From the NCBI GenBank assembly GCA_016713535.1, contig JADJOY010000034.1, forward strand, positions 58,773 to 112,974: 54,202 nucleotides of DNA, read 5' to 3'. Numbering within the stretch: position 1 is the first letter of the stretch; every line of letters begins with the position of its first letter. A program made the translations under genes and the position numbers. Below the pieces are notes generated by a model. That model saw only the letters and a program-made list of their open reading frames with translations, searched no databases and was not told the DNA's origin. Shown here in pieces: positions 31,595-41,006 of this stretch. This stretch comes from JADJOY01 sp016713535 [NCBI: Deltaproteobacteria bacterium]. GTDB lineage: Bacteria; JADJOY01.

Positions 31595-33233
31595 CCGCGC
31601 GCCGCGCGGCGGCCCGGTCCGAGCGGCAGCCGCACGTGAAAGGTCGCGCCGTCGCCGAGCAGGCTCTCGACGGTGAGCGTCCCGTCCATCCGCTCGGTGA
31701 GCTTCCGCGCGAGCGACAGACCGAGGCCGGTGCCCCCGAAGCGACGCGTGATCGAGCCGTCCACCTGGCGGAACTCCTCGAAGATCAGGTCGTGGTTCGC
31801 GGGGTCGATACCGATCCCGTCGTCGTGCACGTCGAGCTCGAGCACCGCGGCACCGCCCTCACCTGCGGCCCGCGCGCGGAGCTCGATCCGCCCACCGTCC
31901 GGCGTGAACTTGATCGCGTTGGAGAGCAGGTTGCCGAGCACCAGCTTGAGCTTCTCCTCGTCCACCGCGACTGGCGCCGCGAGCGAGGCATCGAGCACGA
32001 CCTCCACGCTCAACCCCTTGCTCGCGATCAGCGGCGAGCACGACTCCACCACGCCGTTGAGCGTCGCTTCGAGGTCGGTGGGCAGCCGCACCACCTCGAT
32101 CTTGTCGGCCTCGAGCCGCGCCGAGGTGAGGATGCCTTCGATCAGTCGCAGCAGGTCCTGACCGCTGCGGTGGATGAAGCCGACCTGCTTCGACTGCTCG
32201 ACGTTGAGCGGGCCGCTCACCTGGTCGCGCATCACGCCCGAGAGCGTCAGGATCGAGTGGATCGGGCTCTTGAGCTCGTGGGTCATGTTGGCCAGGAACT
32301 CGTTCTTGAGGCGTGTCGCCTCGAGCGCGCGGCGGTGCTCGATCTCGAGCTCGCGATGCTTGCTCTCGAGCTGCAAGGTGCGCTCGCCGACCAGCCGCTC
32401 GAGGGTCGTGGCGCGCGAGCCGATCTCCCACAGCGCGAGCGCGATCACCGCGGCGAGCAGCCCGCCGAGGGCGAGGATCAGGTAGCCGGGCGCGTTGTGG
32501 CGCGCGACGTCGATCGTCGCGTAGGGGTGGACGCTGAGGCGGATCTCGCGCTCGCCGAGGTGGATCTTGCTCTCGACCGCGTGACGGGCATCGAAGCGCG
32601 CCTCCTCTGCAGGGTCGACGAGCCGGAACACCGACGTCCCGCGGTCGTCGACGAGCTCGGTGCCGAAGCGATGCTTGAGCGCCTCGCTGAAGAGGTCGCC
32701 CACCACCTCCTTCACCGACAGCACTGCCACCACGTACCGCCCGCGGTCGGCGCCCGCGAGCGGCACCGCCGCGACGAAGCCGCGGTTTCGCCCCGGAAGC
32801 TCGACGATCGGCGTGAGCCGCACCCCGAACCAGGCCGGCTGCGCCAGGTCGACCCAGGTCGCCACGTCGGAGGCGAGCAGCGCCCCGAGCCGTAGCGCTC
32901 CGGCTCGACCGCCACCGGGCGCCCGCCCGCCTCGGCGAGCAGCAGCGCCTCGAAACCCGTGCTCTCGGCGCGGATCGTCGCCGCCAGGGCGCGGAAGCGG
33001 CCCACGTCGAGCGGCGCGCCCGTCGAAAGGGTCGCCGCCGGCAGCGACGCGAGCGCCGCGAGGCGCTCGCGGATCGACGACTCGAAACGCAGCCGGAACT
33101 GGTCGGCCGCGATCTGCGCCGTCGACAGGTACTGCTCCACCAGCACCTGGTTGGAAAATCGCCAGAACGTGCCGGTCACCGCGAGCAATGCGCCCACGAT
33201 CGCGACCGCGCCGAATTGCCGTACCCGCCGCAT
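31591..33233 (-). CDS. Membrane sensor histidine kinase (frame break)
   Basis: About 547 residues after restoring one base missing in the C4 run at 32883-32886. TM1 (FGAVAIVGALLAVTGTFW) and TM2 (GYLILALGGLLAAVIALALW) bracket a ~260-residue periplasmic sensor region. HisKA contains FLANMTHELKSPIHSIL with the phospho-His. HATPase_c shows NLLSNAIKF, DDGIGIDP, FEEFRQVD and GTGLGLSLARKL. The repaired junction reads YGSGALLASDV. No response regulator is adjacent. It starts 43 nt after the PhzF stop and overlaps the TMTC-like gene by 4 nt. The ligand is unknown; the sensor region looks dCACHE-like by size only. Confidence 0.85.
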
Positions 33234-33276
33234 GCGGGCGCGAGCATACCGCGTGCGGCCGCGGCGACGCGCGCGC

Positions 33277-34140
33277 TCAGCCGAGGTCGATGGCGCCGCG
33301 CACCACCGTCACCGCGCGCCCGCCGATCCAGATCTCGTCGCCGTCGACGGTGACCGCGACACGCCCGTCGCGGTGGACGAACCGCCCCTGGCTCGCGACG
33401 TAGGTCGCGCCGATGCGCTCGAGCTGACCCGTGATCCGCGCGTGCGCGCCCACCGAGGCGTTGCCGCTGCCGCACACCGGATCCTCCGGGATCCCGTCGC
33501 CGGGCGCGAAGGAGCGCACCTCGACAGCCGTCGCGGCGGATCCTCCTCCCGCGCCCTCGGCGACCGCGTACACCGTCACCCCGGTGGTGCGCGTCGCTTC
33601 GTTGAGCGCCGCCATCCTCGGCAGATCCGGCCGCAGCGTCGCGAGCGCCGCCGCGGTCACGCGCGCCACGATCCACACCACGCCGACGTCGATCGCCAGC
33701 GGGTCGTGGACGTCGGCGCCTCCGAGCGCCGCGCGCAGCTCGTCCCGATCGACCGCGACCTCGGCGCGCTTCGGTGTCGGCACGCGCGCGCACAGACCTC
33801 CGTCCGGCGTCACCCGCAGCGGCACCAGCCCGGCTCCACACTCCTGGGTGAACGAGTCCCTCGCGGCGTCGACCAGCCCGTGCTCGCGGGCCACGTGGGC
33901 GGCGCCGATCGTCGGGTGCCCGGCGAAGGCCAGCTCGCTCCGCGGCGAGAAGATCCGCACCCGGTAGTCGGCGCGCGCCGACGGCGACAGGAACACCGTC
34001 TCCGAGAGGTTGGTCCAGCGCGCCAGCGACTGCATCCGTGCGTCGCTCAGCCCGTCGCCGTCGAGGACCACCGCCAGTGGGTTCCCGGCGAGCGGCACGC
34101 TGGTGAAGACGTCGACCTGGACGAAGCGACGCCCGCTCAC
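33277..34140 (-). CDS. PhzF-family isomerase/epimerase
   Basis: 287 residues, normal PhzF length. Catalytic Glu in NLSETVFL, GHPTIGAAH and the second-half counterpart CGSGNASVGAH are present. The opening FVQVDVFTSVPLAGNPLAVV is the family signature. PhzF proteins are cofactor-free isomerases; many outside phenazine clusters have unknown substrates, and no phenazine genes are here, so a phenazine role is not supported. GTG 34140 overlaps the upstream COG1839 gene (GTGA), making this a translationally coupled pair. Confidence 0.88.
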   Translation of the reverse strand: MSGRRFVQVDVFTSVPLAGNPLAVVLDGDGLSDARMQSLARWTNLSETVFLSPSARADYRVRIFSPRSELAFAGHPTIGAAHVAREHGLVDAARDSFTQECGAGLVPLRVTPDGGLCARVPTPKRAEVAVDRDELRAALGGADVHDPLAIDVGVVWIVARVTAAALATLRPDLPRMAALNEATRTTGVTVYAVAEGAGGGSAATAVEVRSFAPGDGIPEDPVCGSGNASVGAHARITGQLERIGATYVASQGRFVHRDGRVAVTVDGDEIWIGGRAVTVVRGAIDLG

Positions 34141-34625
34141 AGCTTGTAGCCGAAGCGGCGCAGCAGCTCCTTGCGCTCGCGCGCGTCGTCCTCGGTCTCG
34201 ACGCCCTTCGGGCTCGCGCCGTCGACGACGCCGACGATCCCACGACCGCGCGCGGTGCTCGCGACGATCACCTCGACGTCGTTGGCGGTGGCGCACAGGA
34301 TCGAGCACACCTCGGGCACTTCACGGATCGCGCGCAGCACCTGGATCGGGAAGGCACCACGAAGGAGCACCACGAAGCTGTGGCCGGCTCCGATCCCCGA
34401 CGCCGCGTCGCGCGCCAGCGCCACCAGACCCGCGTCGTTGCCGCTCAGGCGGATCAGGCACGGCCCCGACGCCTCGCAGAACGCGACGCCGAAGCGGATC
34501 CCAGGCCCGCTGCCGGCGAGCGCCTCGTGCAGGTCCTCGACCGTCTTGATGAAGTGCGACTGCCCGACGATGACGTTCACGTCCTCGGGCTTGGTGATCG
34601 GCACGGCTTCGAGCGTGACGCTCAT
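34137..34625 (-). CDS. Adenosine-specific kinase (COG1839/DUF355 family)
   Basis: 162 residues. Conserved stretches PEDVNVIVGQSHFIKTVEDL, RFGVAFCEASGPCLIRLSGND and IFCATANDVEVI-like (here ILCATANDVEVIVA) identify the small family annotated as adenosine-specific kinase from an archaeal structure. Enzymatic activity has little experimental support. ATG 34625 overlaps the Lon-like stop and its own stop overlaps phzF, so it sits inside a tightly coupled run. Confidence 0.8.
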   Translation of the reverse strand: MSVTLEAVPITKPEDVNVIVGQSHFIKTVEDLHEALAGSGPGIRFGVAFCEASGPCLIRLSGNDAGLVALARDAASGIGAGHSFVVLLRGAFPIQVLRAIREVPEVCSILCATANDVEVIVASTARGRGIVGVVDGASPKGVETEDDARERKELLRRFGYKL

Positions 34626-37057
34626 GGCTTTCCTTCCCCGCGCACCGCGTCGCCGGCCTTGCCGGTCTCGCGCATCACGATCTTCGCGAGCTCCTCGAGG
34701 CGCTTCGCCACCCGCGCGTAGAGCGTGCCCTCGGGATAGCCGCCGCCCTCCTGGCGCTCGCCGGCGGGAACGCCCGTCAAGAGCTCGAGCGCGTCCTCGA
34801 CCCGGTCGACCGCGTAGACGTGGAACCGCCCCGCCGCCACCGCCTCGACCACCTCCTGGCGAAGCCCGAGGTGACGCACGTTGCGGCGCGGCAGGATCAC
34901 CCCCTGGTCGCCGGTGAGACCACGCCGCCTGCAGCTCTCGAAGAAGCCCTCGACCTTCTCGTTCGCGCCGCCGATCGGCTGGACCTCGCCGAGCTGGTTC
35001 ACCGACCCGGTGATGGCGAGGCTCTGGCGGATCGGCACGTCGGCGAGGCTGGACAGGATCGCGGCCAGCTCCGCGCACGCGGCGCTGTCGCCCTCGATCT
35101 CCGAATACGCCTGCTCGAACGAGAGTGTCGCGCTCAGCGCGAACGGATGGGTGCTGGCGAAGCGGCCTGCCAGGTAGCCAGCGAGCGTCATGACGCCCTT
35201 CGAGTGGATGCTGCCGGCCAGCTCGACCTCGCGCTGGATGTCGACCACGCCCTTGGTGCCGACGTAGGTGCGCGCCGTGATCCGCGACGGACGGCCGAAC
35301 GAGGTGTCGCCGAGCAGGTGCACCGAGAGGCCGTTCACCTGCCCCACCACCGCGCCGCTCACGTCGACCATGAGCGTGCCTTCCTGGATCTCGTCCTGCA
35401 CCCACTGCTCCGGGAAGCCCGAACGCCGGCGCTTGCGGACGATCGCGCTCTCGACGTCGTCGGCCGCGACGCGTTCGTGCCCGGCCTCGCGGGCCCAGAA
35501 CGCCGCCTCGCGCACCACGTCGGCGAGGAAGTTCAGGCGCAGCGAGAGCCGGTCGTTGCGCTCCGCGAGGCGCAGACCGAAGCGCACCAGCGCAGCCACT
35601 GCCGCGCCTTCGAAGTGGGGCAACCCCTCGTCTCGTACCAGCCGGGCGACCCAGCGCGCATATTCGAGGTCGTGCTCGGGGCTGCGCTCGACGTCGGGCT
35701 CGAAGTCCGCCTTCACCTTGAAGATCTTGTGGAACTCCTCGTCGTGGGTGAGGAGCAGGTGGTACAGCATCGGCGGGCCGAGCAGCACCACCTTGACCTC
35801 GACCGGCATGGGCTGGGGGCGCAGCGCCGAGGTCGTGAATCCCACGAACTCGGATGGGTCCTCGATGGTGAGCTCGCGGGTCTTGATCACCCGCCTGAGC
35901 GCCTCCCACGCGAACGGCTGGCGCAGCACCTCCATGGCGTTGAGCACCAGGAAGCCCCCGTTCGCCTGTGCGCACGCCCCCGCCTTGATGTCACCCAGCT
36001 CGCTCCACATCACGCCGAACTGCGAGCGGCGCTCGATCTTGCCGATGAGATTCGCGTAGGTCGGGTGCGACTCGTCGATGACCGGTGCACCCCCGTCGGC
36101 GGGCTGCTCGACCACCAGGTTCACCTGGTAGCGCGAAAGATCGGCCTGCTTGCCCGGCATCTCGATACCCGGCAGCACCTGCTGCGGCTCGCGCTTCACG
36201 AAGTCCCGGTAGCTCTGCTCGACGTCGCTGGCGAGCTGCGTCAGGTGATCGAGCACGTCGGGCAGCGCCGAGTACTGCTGACGCAGCGAATCGAGGCGCG
36301 GCTGCATGAGCTGGCGGACCACCGCGTGGTCGAGGTCGCGCAAGGTGCGCTCCGCCTCGTGGTCGATCGCGTGTGCGTTCGACTGCAGCTCGCGGATCTT
36401 GCTCTCGATCTCCTTGAGCTTGGCGCCGAAGGCGGCGCGCTCCTCGGGGGTCAGGGCGGCGCGCTCCTCGTCGGTCATCGGGCGGCCGTCCTTGAGGGGG
36501 AAGAGCGAGAACCCGATCGGCTCCTCCTCGAAGCCGAAGCCGCGCGAGCGCGCGAGCTCGGCCACCGAACGGAACTCCTCCTTCTTGCGCGCTCCGAACT
36601 CCTCGAGCAACCGGGCACGCCCCTCGATGTACTTGGAGCTCTCGAACGCGAGCGGCAGCTCGCGCTTGAGCATCTCGATCAGCGACGCGATGGCGGTCTT
36701 GAAGGCCCGTCCCTGGCCCGCCGGGAAGCAAAGACAGCGCGGTCGCGACGAGTCCTGCACGTTGTGGACGTAACACCAGTCGCGCGGCGCCGGGCGCTCG
36801 CGGGCGAGCGCCTTGACGCGCTCCATCACGATCGACCATTTGCCGGTGCCCATCGGCCCGGACGCGAACACGTTGAACCCCGAGTCGCGCATCCTGAGCC
36901 CGAAGTCGAGCGCCTCGAGCGCGCGGTCCTGGCCGATCGGCCCCTCGAGTGGCTCGAGCTCGCGGGTATCGAGGAACCCGAGGCCCGCGGGGTCGACGCT
37001 CGGCGCGAGTGCCGTCGGGTCGAGCCGGAAGCGTGCTTCGATCGGTGAGTCAGCCAT
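34622..37057 (-). CDS. Lon-like ATP-dependent protease (AAA_32 type)
   Basis: 811 residues. N-terminal AAA+ region with an inserted helical domain (about 180-300, coiled-coil like) and C-terminal Lon protease domain. The Ser-Lys dyad is visible as EGDSAACAEL and GANEKVEGFFE. Walker A reads GPMGTGKW, with Trp instead of the usual Ser/Thr after the lysine. Sensor and arginine-finger regions appear normal (ADDVESAI, FLADVVREAAF). The length and order match the soluble AAA_32/Lon_C group rather than LonA. ATG 37057 has GAGGGAACG just upstream and overlaps the ABC gene stop by 8 nt; a longer frame is rejected. Confidence 0.87.
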   Translation of the reverse strand: MADSPIEARFRLDPTALAPSVDPAGLGFLDTRELEPLEGPIGQDRALEALDFGLRMRDSGFNVFASGPMGTGKWSIVMERVKALARERPAPRDWCYVHNVQDSSRPRCLCFPAGQGRAFKTAIASLIEMLKRELPLAFESSKYIEGRARLLEEFGARKKEEFRSVAELARSRGFGFEEEPIGFSLFPLKDGRPMTDEERAALTPEERAAFGAKLKEIESKIRELQSNAHAIDHEAERTLRDLDHAVVRQLMQPRLDSLRQQYSALPDVLDHLTQLASDVEQSYRDFVKREPQQVLPGIEMPGKQADLSRYQVNLVVEQPADGGAPVIDESHPTYANLIGKIERRSQFGVMWSELGDIKAGACAQANGGFLVLNAMEVLRQPFAWEALRRVIKTRELTIEDPSEFVGFTTSALRPQPMPVEVKVVLLGPPMLYHLLLTHDEEFHKIFKVKADFEPDVERSPEHDLEYARWVARLVRDEGLPHFEGAAVAALVRFGLRLAERNDRLSLRLNFLADVVREAAFWAREAGHERVAADDVESAIVRKRRRSGFPEQWVQDEIQEGTLMVDVSGAVVGQVNGLSVHLLGDTSFGRPSRITARTYVGTKGVVDIQREVELAGSIHSKGVMTLAGYLAGRFASTHPFALSATLSFEQAYSEIEGDSAACAELAAILSSLADVPIRQSLAITGSVNQLGEVQPIGGANEKVEGFFESCRRRGLTGDQGVILPRRNVRHLGLRQEVVEAVAAGRFHVYAVDRVEDALELLTGVPAGERQEGGGYPEGTLYARVAKRLEELAKIVMRETGKAGDAVRGEGKP

Positions 37058-38984
37058 CGTTCCCTCGCTCGTGCGGAACCTCGGGGAGGGTGATCTCGGG
37101 TCCTGGCTTGGCGGAAGATGCACGCGCCGACAAGTCGACGTCGCCGAGACCGAACTGGAGCCGGAAGTAGCGCGCGTAGAGGCCGTCGCGGGCGAGCAGC
37201 TCGTCGTGGCGTCCCTGCTCCTTGAGCTCGCCGTGCGAGAGCACCAAGATGCGGTCGACGTCGCGTAGCGTCGCCAGGCGGTGCGCGATCACCAGCACCG
37301 TTCGTCCCTCGATCAGCCGGTCAGTAGCGCGCTTGATGAGGTGCTCGGTGCGCGAGTCGACCTGACTCGTCGCCTCGTCGAGGACGAGGATCGGCGCGTC
37401 GAATGCGAGCGCGCGAGCGAAGCTCACGAGCTGCCGCTCGCCGGCCGAGAGGTTCGAGCCGCGCTCACGCAGCTTCGTGTCGAGGCGCTGCGGCAGGCGA
37501 TCGAGGAGCTGATCGAGGCCCACCGCGCTCGCCGCGGCGCGAGCGCGCTCGACGGTCACCCCGGGGTCGCCGAGGTGGATGTTCTCGAGGATCGTCCGCG
37601 AGAACAGGAACACGTCCTGGAGGACGATGCCGATCTGGTGGCGCAAGGTGTCGAGCGGGATCCCGCGCAGGTCGGCACCGTCGACGCGCACGGTCCCCGA
37701 GTCGAGGGGGTAAAGACCGAGGAGCAGTCGCGCGACCGTCGACTTCCCGGAGCCGGTCGGCCCCACCAGCGCCACCTTCTCGCCGGGCGCGACGGTGAAG
37801 TCGATGCCGCGCAGCACCTCGACGCCCGGTCGGTAGGAGAAGCGGACACCCTCGAAGGCCACCCTCGCCACGGTGGCCGAGGACCGCGCCGCCACGGGTA
37901 TCGGGTCCGCGACCGGCCGCGGCGCGGCGCTCTCGTTCAGGCTCTCCGGAGCCTCGTCGAGGAGCGCGAAGATCCGCTCGCAGCTCGCCATCGCGGACTG
38001 CATCACCGCGTACTTGGCCGAGAGGTCGCGGATCGGCGCGAAGAACTTGTTCACGAAGTCGAGGAACGCGACCAGGGTGCCGAAGGTGACCAGGTGGCGA
38101 GCGATGCCGAAACCGCCGAACCACAGCAGCGCCGCCCCGGCGAGCGTCCCCACCATCTCGACCATCGAGAACAGCAAGGCGTCCGACTGGATCGCGCCGA
38201 GGGCCGCCGCGCGGTAGCGTGAGTTCAGGTCCTCGAAGCCGCGCGAACGCGCCTCCTCCTGGTTGAACGCCTGGGTGATGGTGAGACCGGAGAGGCTCTC
38301 GCTCACGTACCCGGCGAGGTGGGCTAGCGCCCGGCGAATGGTCCGGTAGGCCTTGCGCAACCGCGAGCGCAGCACCAGCACCAGGGGCACGAACACCGGC
38401 ACGATGGCGAAGGTGATGAGCGCCATCTTCCACTCGAGGGCCAGCATCACGGTCATGATGCCGACCAGCGTGACCACGTCCCCGATCAGCGCGAACACAC
38501 CGGCGCCGAACATCTCCTGCACGCCTTCGACGTCGTTGGTGATGCGCGCCAGCGTGCGCCCGACCGGGTTCTTGTCGAAGTACGCCGCAGGCAGGCGCTG
38601 CACGTGGCGGAAGAGCGCGGCGCGCAGGTCGCGCACCACGAGCTGGCCGGCGTGCTGCATGCTGATCGTCTGCAGGTAGCGGGTGCTCATCTCCGCGGCC
38701 AGCACCACCAGGAAGCCGGCCGCCAGCAACAACAGACCGCCGAGGTCACGCGGCACGATGGCGTGGTCGATGGCCGCGCGCATCAGCAGCGGCTGCGCGA
38801 GCTCGAACACCGTGACCACCGGCAGCAGCACGGTGGTGATCACCAGCGCGCGACGATGGGGCCGGATGAAATCCCATAGCCGCCGCACCAGACGACCGTC
38901 GTAGGCCGACACGATCCGATCGTCGGGCTCGTCGGCGTCGGCGCCGCCGCCGCCGTGGCCGCCGCGATGGCCGGGCCCGCTCAC
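37050..38984 (-). CDS. ABC exporter half-transporter, second subunit
   Basis: 644 residues. N-terminal six-helix exporter TM domain (~45-345) and a nucleotide-binding domain with Walker A GPTGSGKS, Q loop, signature NLSAGERQ, Walker B ILVLDEATS and H-loop IAHRL. It starts by overlapping the stop of the partner half-transporter, so the two likely form a heterodimer of the TmrAB/MdlAB kind. A His/Gly-rich N terminus (GPGHRGGHGGGG) precedes TM1. Substrate unknown; lipids or drugs are typical for relatives. Confidence 0.92.
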   Translation of the reverse strand: MSGPGHRGGHGGGGADADEPDDRIVSAYDGRLVRRLWDFIRPHRRALVITTVLLPVVTVFELAQPLLMRAAIDHAIVPRDLGGLLLLAAGFLVVLAAEMSTRYLQTISMQHAGQLVVRDLRAALFRHVQRLPAAYFDKNPVGRTLARITNDVEGVQEMFGAGVFALIGDVVTLVGIMTVMLALEWKMALITFAIVPVFVPLVLVLRSRLRKAYRTIRRALAHLAGYVSESLSGLTITQAFNQEEARSRGFEDLNSRYRAAALGAIQSDALLFSMVEMVGTLAGAALLWFGGFGIARHLVTFGTLVAFLDFVNKFFAPIRDLSAKYAVMQSAMASCERIFALLDEAPESLNESAAPRPVADPIPVAARSSATVARVAFEGVRFSYRPGVEVLRGIDFTVAPGEKVALVGPTGSGKSTVARLLLGLYPLDSGTVRVDGADLRGIPLDTLRHQIGIVLQDVFLFSRTILENIHLGDPGVTVERARAAASAVGLDQLLDRLPQRLDTKLRERGSNLSAGERQLVSFARALAFDAPILVLDEATSQVDSRTEHLIKRATDRLIEGRTVLVIAHRLATLRDVDRILVLSHGELKEQGRHDELLARDGLYARYFRLQFGLGDVDLSARASSAKPGPEITLPEVPHERGNDG

Positions 38985-40729
38985 GCGAGCGCCTCGAGCT
39001 CGCGCTCGAGCCGGCCGCGTCGCAGGAGCTCGGCGAAGAGCCCGTCCCGCGCCACCAGCTCGGCGTAGCTGCCGTCCTCGACCAGCCTCCCGCGATCGAG
39101 CACCACGATGCGATCGACGTCGCGGATGGCCTCGAGGCGATGGGTCACCAGCACCACGGTCTTGCCGGCGAGCTCGCGCTCGAGCCCGCCGAGGATCTCG
39201 TCTTCGGTGCCCGCGTCGACCGCCGAGAACGGATCGTCGAGGAGCAGCGCTTGCGGCGAGGGCGCGAGGGCGCGCGCGATCGCGAGGCGCTGCCGCTGGC
39301 CCACCGAGAGCTGCACCCCGCGCTCGCCGACGGTGGTGGCGAAGCCGTCGGGCATCCGCGCCAGGTCACCGGCGAAGCCGACGGTGCGGATCAGCCCCTC
39401 GAGGCGCTCGAGGCCGCTCGTGACGCCGCCGAGCTCGACGTTCTCGCGGATCGTCGCGCTGAACAGGAACGGCTCCTGCGGCGAGAGGCCGAAGCGCCCA
39501 CGGACCGCGCTCGGATCGGCGCGCGTCACGTCGACTCCGTCGACGAACACCGTCCCGGGCGGGACGTCCCAGAGCCGCACCAGCAGACGCAGCAAGGTGG
39601 TTTTCCCCGCGCCGGTCGGCCCCACCACCGCCACACGCTCGCCGCGCCGGATCGCGAGGCTGAGCCCTTCGAGCGCCGGCTCGGCGGCCCCGGGGTAGCG
39701 GAACGTCAGGTCACGAACCTCGATCGCTCCGCCCACCTCGGGAAGCGGCTCGGGCACCGCCGGCGCCGCGATCTCGGGGCGCGCATCGAGGATCTCCTGG
39801 ATCCGCGCCATGGCGCTGCGGCCGCGCTGGAAGATGCTGAGCATCCAGCCCAGCGCGAAGGTCGGCCAGATGAGCATCCCCACGTAGCCCGCGAACGCCA
39901 CCAGCGCTCCCAGGCTCAGGTACGAGTGGATCACCATCCAGCCGCCGCCCACCAGCACCAGGAGCGTTCCCATCCCGCCCACCGTCGCCATCAGCGGAAA
40001 GAGCACGCCCTGTGCGCGGATGTAGCCGATGCTCGCGGCGAAGTGCGCCTGGTTGGCCGCGTCGAAGCGACCGATCTCCGCGTCCTCGAGGCTGAAGGCG
40101 CGCACCACGTCGCGGCCGGCGAGGTTCTCCTGGATGGCCTCGGTCAAGGCACCGAGCCGCTCCTGCGACTCGCGGCTCTTGTCGTAGAGGCGGCCCACGA
40201 AGCGCTTCGCGGCGAGGCCGAGGAGCGGAAACGGCAGCAGCGTCAGGACCGTGAGCCGCGGCGAGAGCGTGAGCATTGCGGCGAGCGTAGCGACGTACAC
40301 CACCACCGAGTTGAGGGCATTGAGGAGCCCGGGGCCCAGCACCATGCGCACGCTCGACAGGTCGTTCACCACCCGCGACATGACGTCGCCGGTGGTCACG
40401 CGATCGAAGAAGCTCGGCGTCAGACGCTCGAGGTGGCGGAACACGTCGTTGCGAAGCCGGTACTCGACGTTGCGCCCCGCGCCGAAGATCGCAAAGCGCG
40501 AGCCGATGCGAAGCGCTCCGGCGAATACGGCCAGCCCGGCGATCCAGCCGACGAGGATCGGTAGCCGCCCGACGCCGTGCCCGGCGCCGAGGTCGTCGAT
40601 CGCGGCCTTGAGGAGCAGCGGAGTCGCGAGAGTCGACAGGTTGGTGACCGCGAGCAGCGCCGCGCCGATCACGAAGAGCCAGCGCTCCCGCACGAAATAC
40701 GGCCTGAGCGCCGCGAAAAGCTCCTTCAT
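38981..40729 (-). CDS. ABC exporter half-transporter, first subunit
   Basis: About 582 residues from ATG 40729 (MKELFAALRPYF); an in-frame TTG at 40759 would add ten residues, and neither start has a convincing ribosome site. Six-helix exporter domain, then NBD with Walker A GPTGAGKT, signature QLSVGQRQ and Walker B ALLLDDPFSAVD. The residue after Walker B is Asp (DD) instead of Glu, so this half may hold the degenerate ATP site of a heterodimer, while the second subunit has DE. Head of the minus-strand chain reaching to 29969. Confidence 0.9.
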   Translation of the reverse strand: MKELFAALRPYFVRERWLFVIGAALLAVTNLSTLATPLLLKAAIDDLGAGHGVGRLPILVGWIAGLAVFAGALRIGSRFAIFGAGRNVEYRLRNDVFRHLERLTPSFFDRVTTGDVMSRVVNDLSSVRMVLGPGLLNALNSVVVYVATLAAMLTLSPRLTVLTLLPFPLLGLAAKRFVGRLYDKSRESQERLGALTEAIQENLAGRDVVRAFSLEDAEIGRFDAANQAHFAASIGYIRAQGVLFPLMATVGGMGTLLVLVGGGWMVIHSYLSLGALVAFAGYVGMLIWPTFALGWMLSIFQRGRSAMARIQEILDARPEIAAPAVPEPLPEVGGAIEVRDLTFRYPGAAEPALEGLSLAIRRGERVAVVGPTGAGKTTLLRLLVRLWDVPPGTVFVDGVDVTRADPSAVRGRFGLSPQEPFLFSATIRENVELGGVTSGLERLEGLIRTVGFAGDLARMPDGFATTVGERGVQLSVGQRQRLAIARALAPSPQALLLDDPFSAVDAGTEDEILGGLERELAGKTVVLVTHRLEAIRDVDRIVVLDRGRLVEDGSYAELVARDGLFAELLRRGRLERELEALA

Positions 40730-40839
40730 GGGGAGAGCCGATTCGCCGGCGTAAAGCAAGTCCAGGGCGCCGATGTCGAGCGAGGCCCCATCCCCGAGCC
40801 ACTCGCTGCGCTCGTGCGGTCGCGCCGAGTCTGCGGAGG

Positions 40840-40932
40840 GATCGAGAGCGATCGAAGCCCTCGCGGGGGGACGGAGCCCCCCGCGCTACGAAGCGAACCG
40901 TAGCGACCGGGGTTCCATCGCCCGTCGCCGGC
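40840..40932. repeat. Palindromic intergenic repeat, copy B (inverted)
   Basis: Reverse-orientation copy of the repeat at 29605-29696. Perfect 9-bp stem CGCGGGGGG (40862-40870) and CCCCCCGCG (40877-40885) with loop ACGGAG. It lies in the ~280-nt region upstream of the ABC exporter genes and downstream of the type IIG-like gene. Stop-free reading frames through it are an artefact of GC content. Confidence 0.8.
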
Positions 40933-41006
40933 TTCATCAGCCCCGAGAGACCCGCCGCTCGACGCGTCCGCTCGTGGGCCGAGAGAGGGTTCCAGGCTCA
41001 CCCGCT

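Noticed and set aside
33277-34140. Phenazine biosynthesis gene
   Set aside because: PhzF-family proteins are widespread and no other phz gene is present.
39140-40564. Long antisense frames over the ABC, kinase and flavoprotein genes (also 11315-12934, 19437-20711, 49978-51954)
   Set aside because: Shadows of well-supported sense genes with no ribosome sites or recognisable domains.
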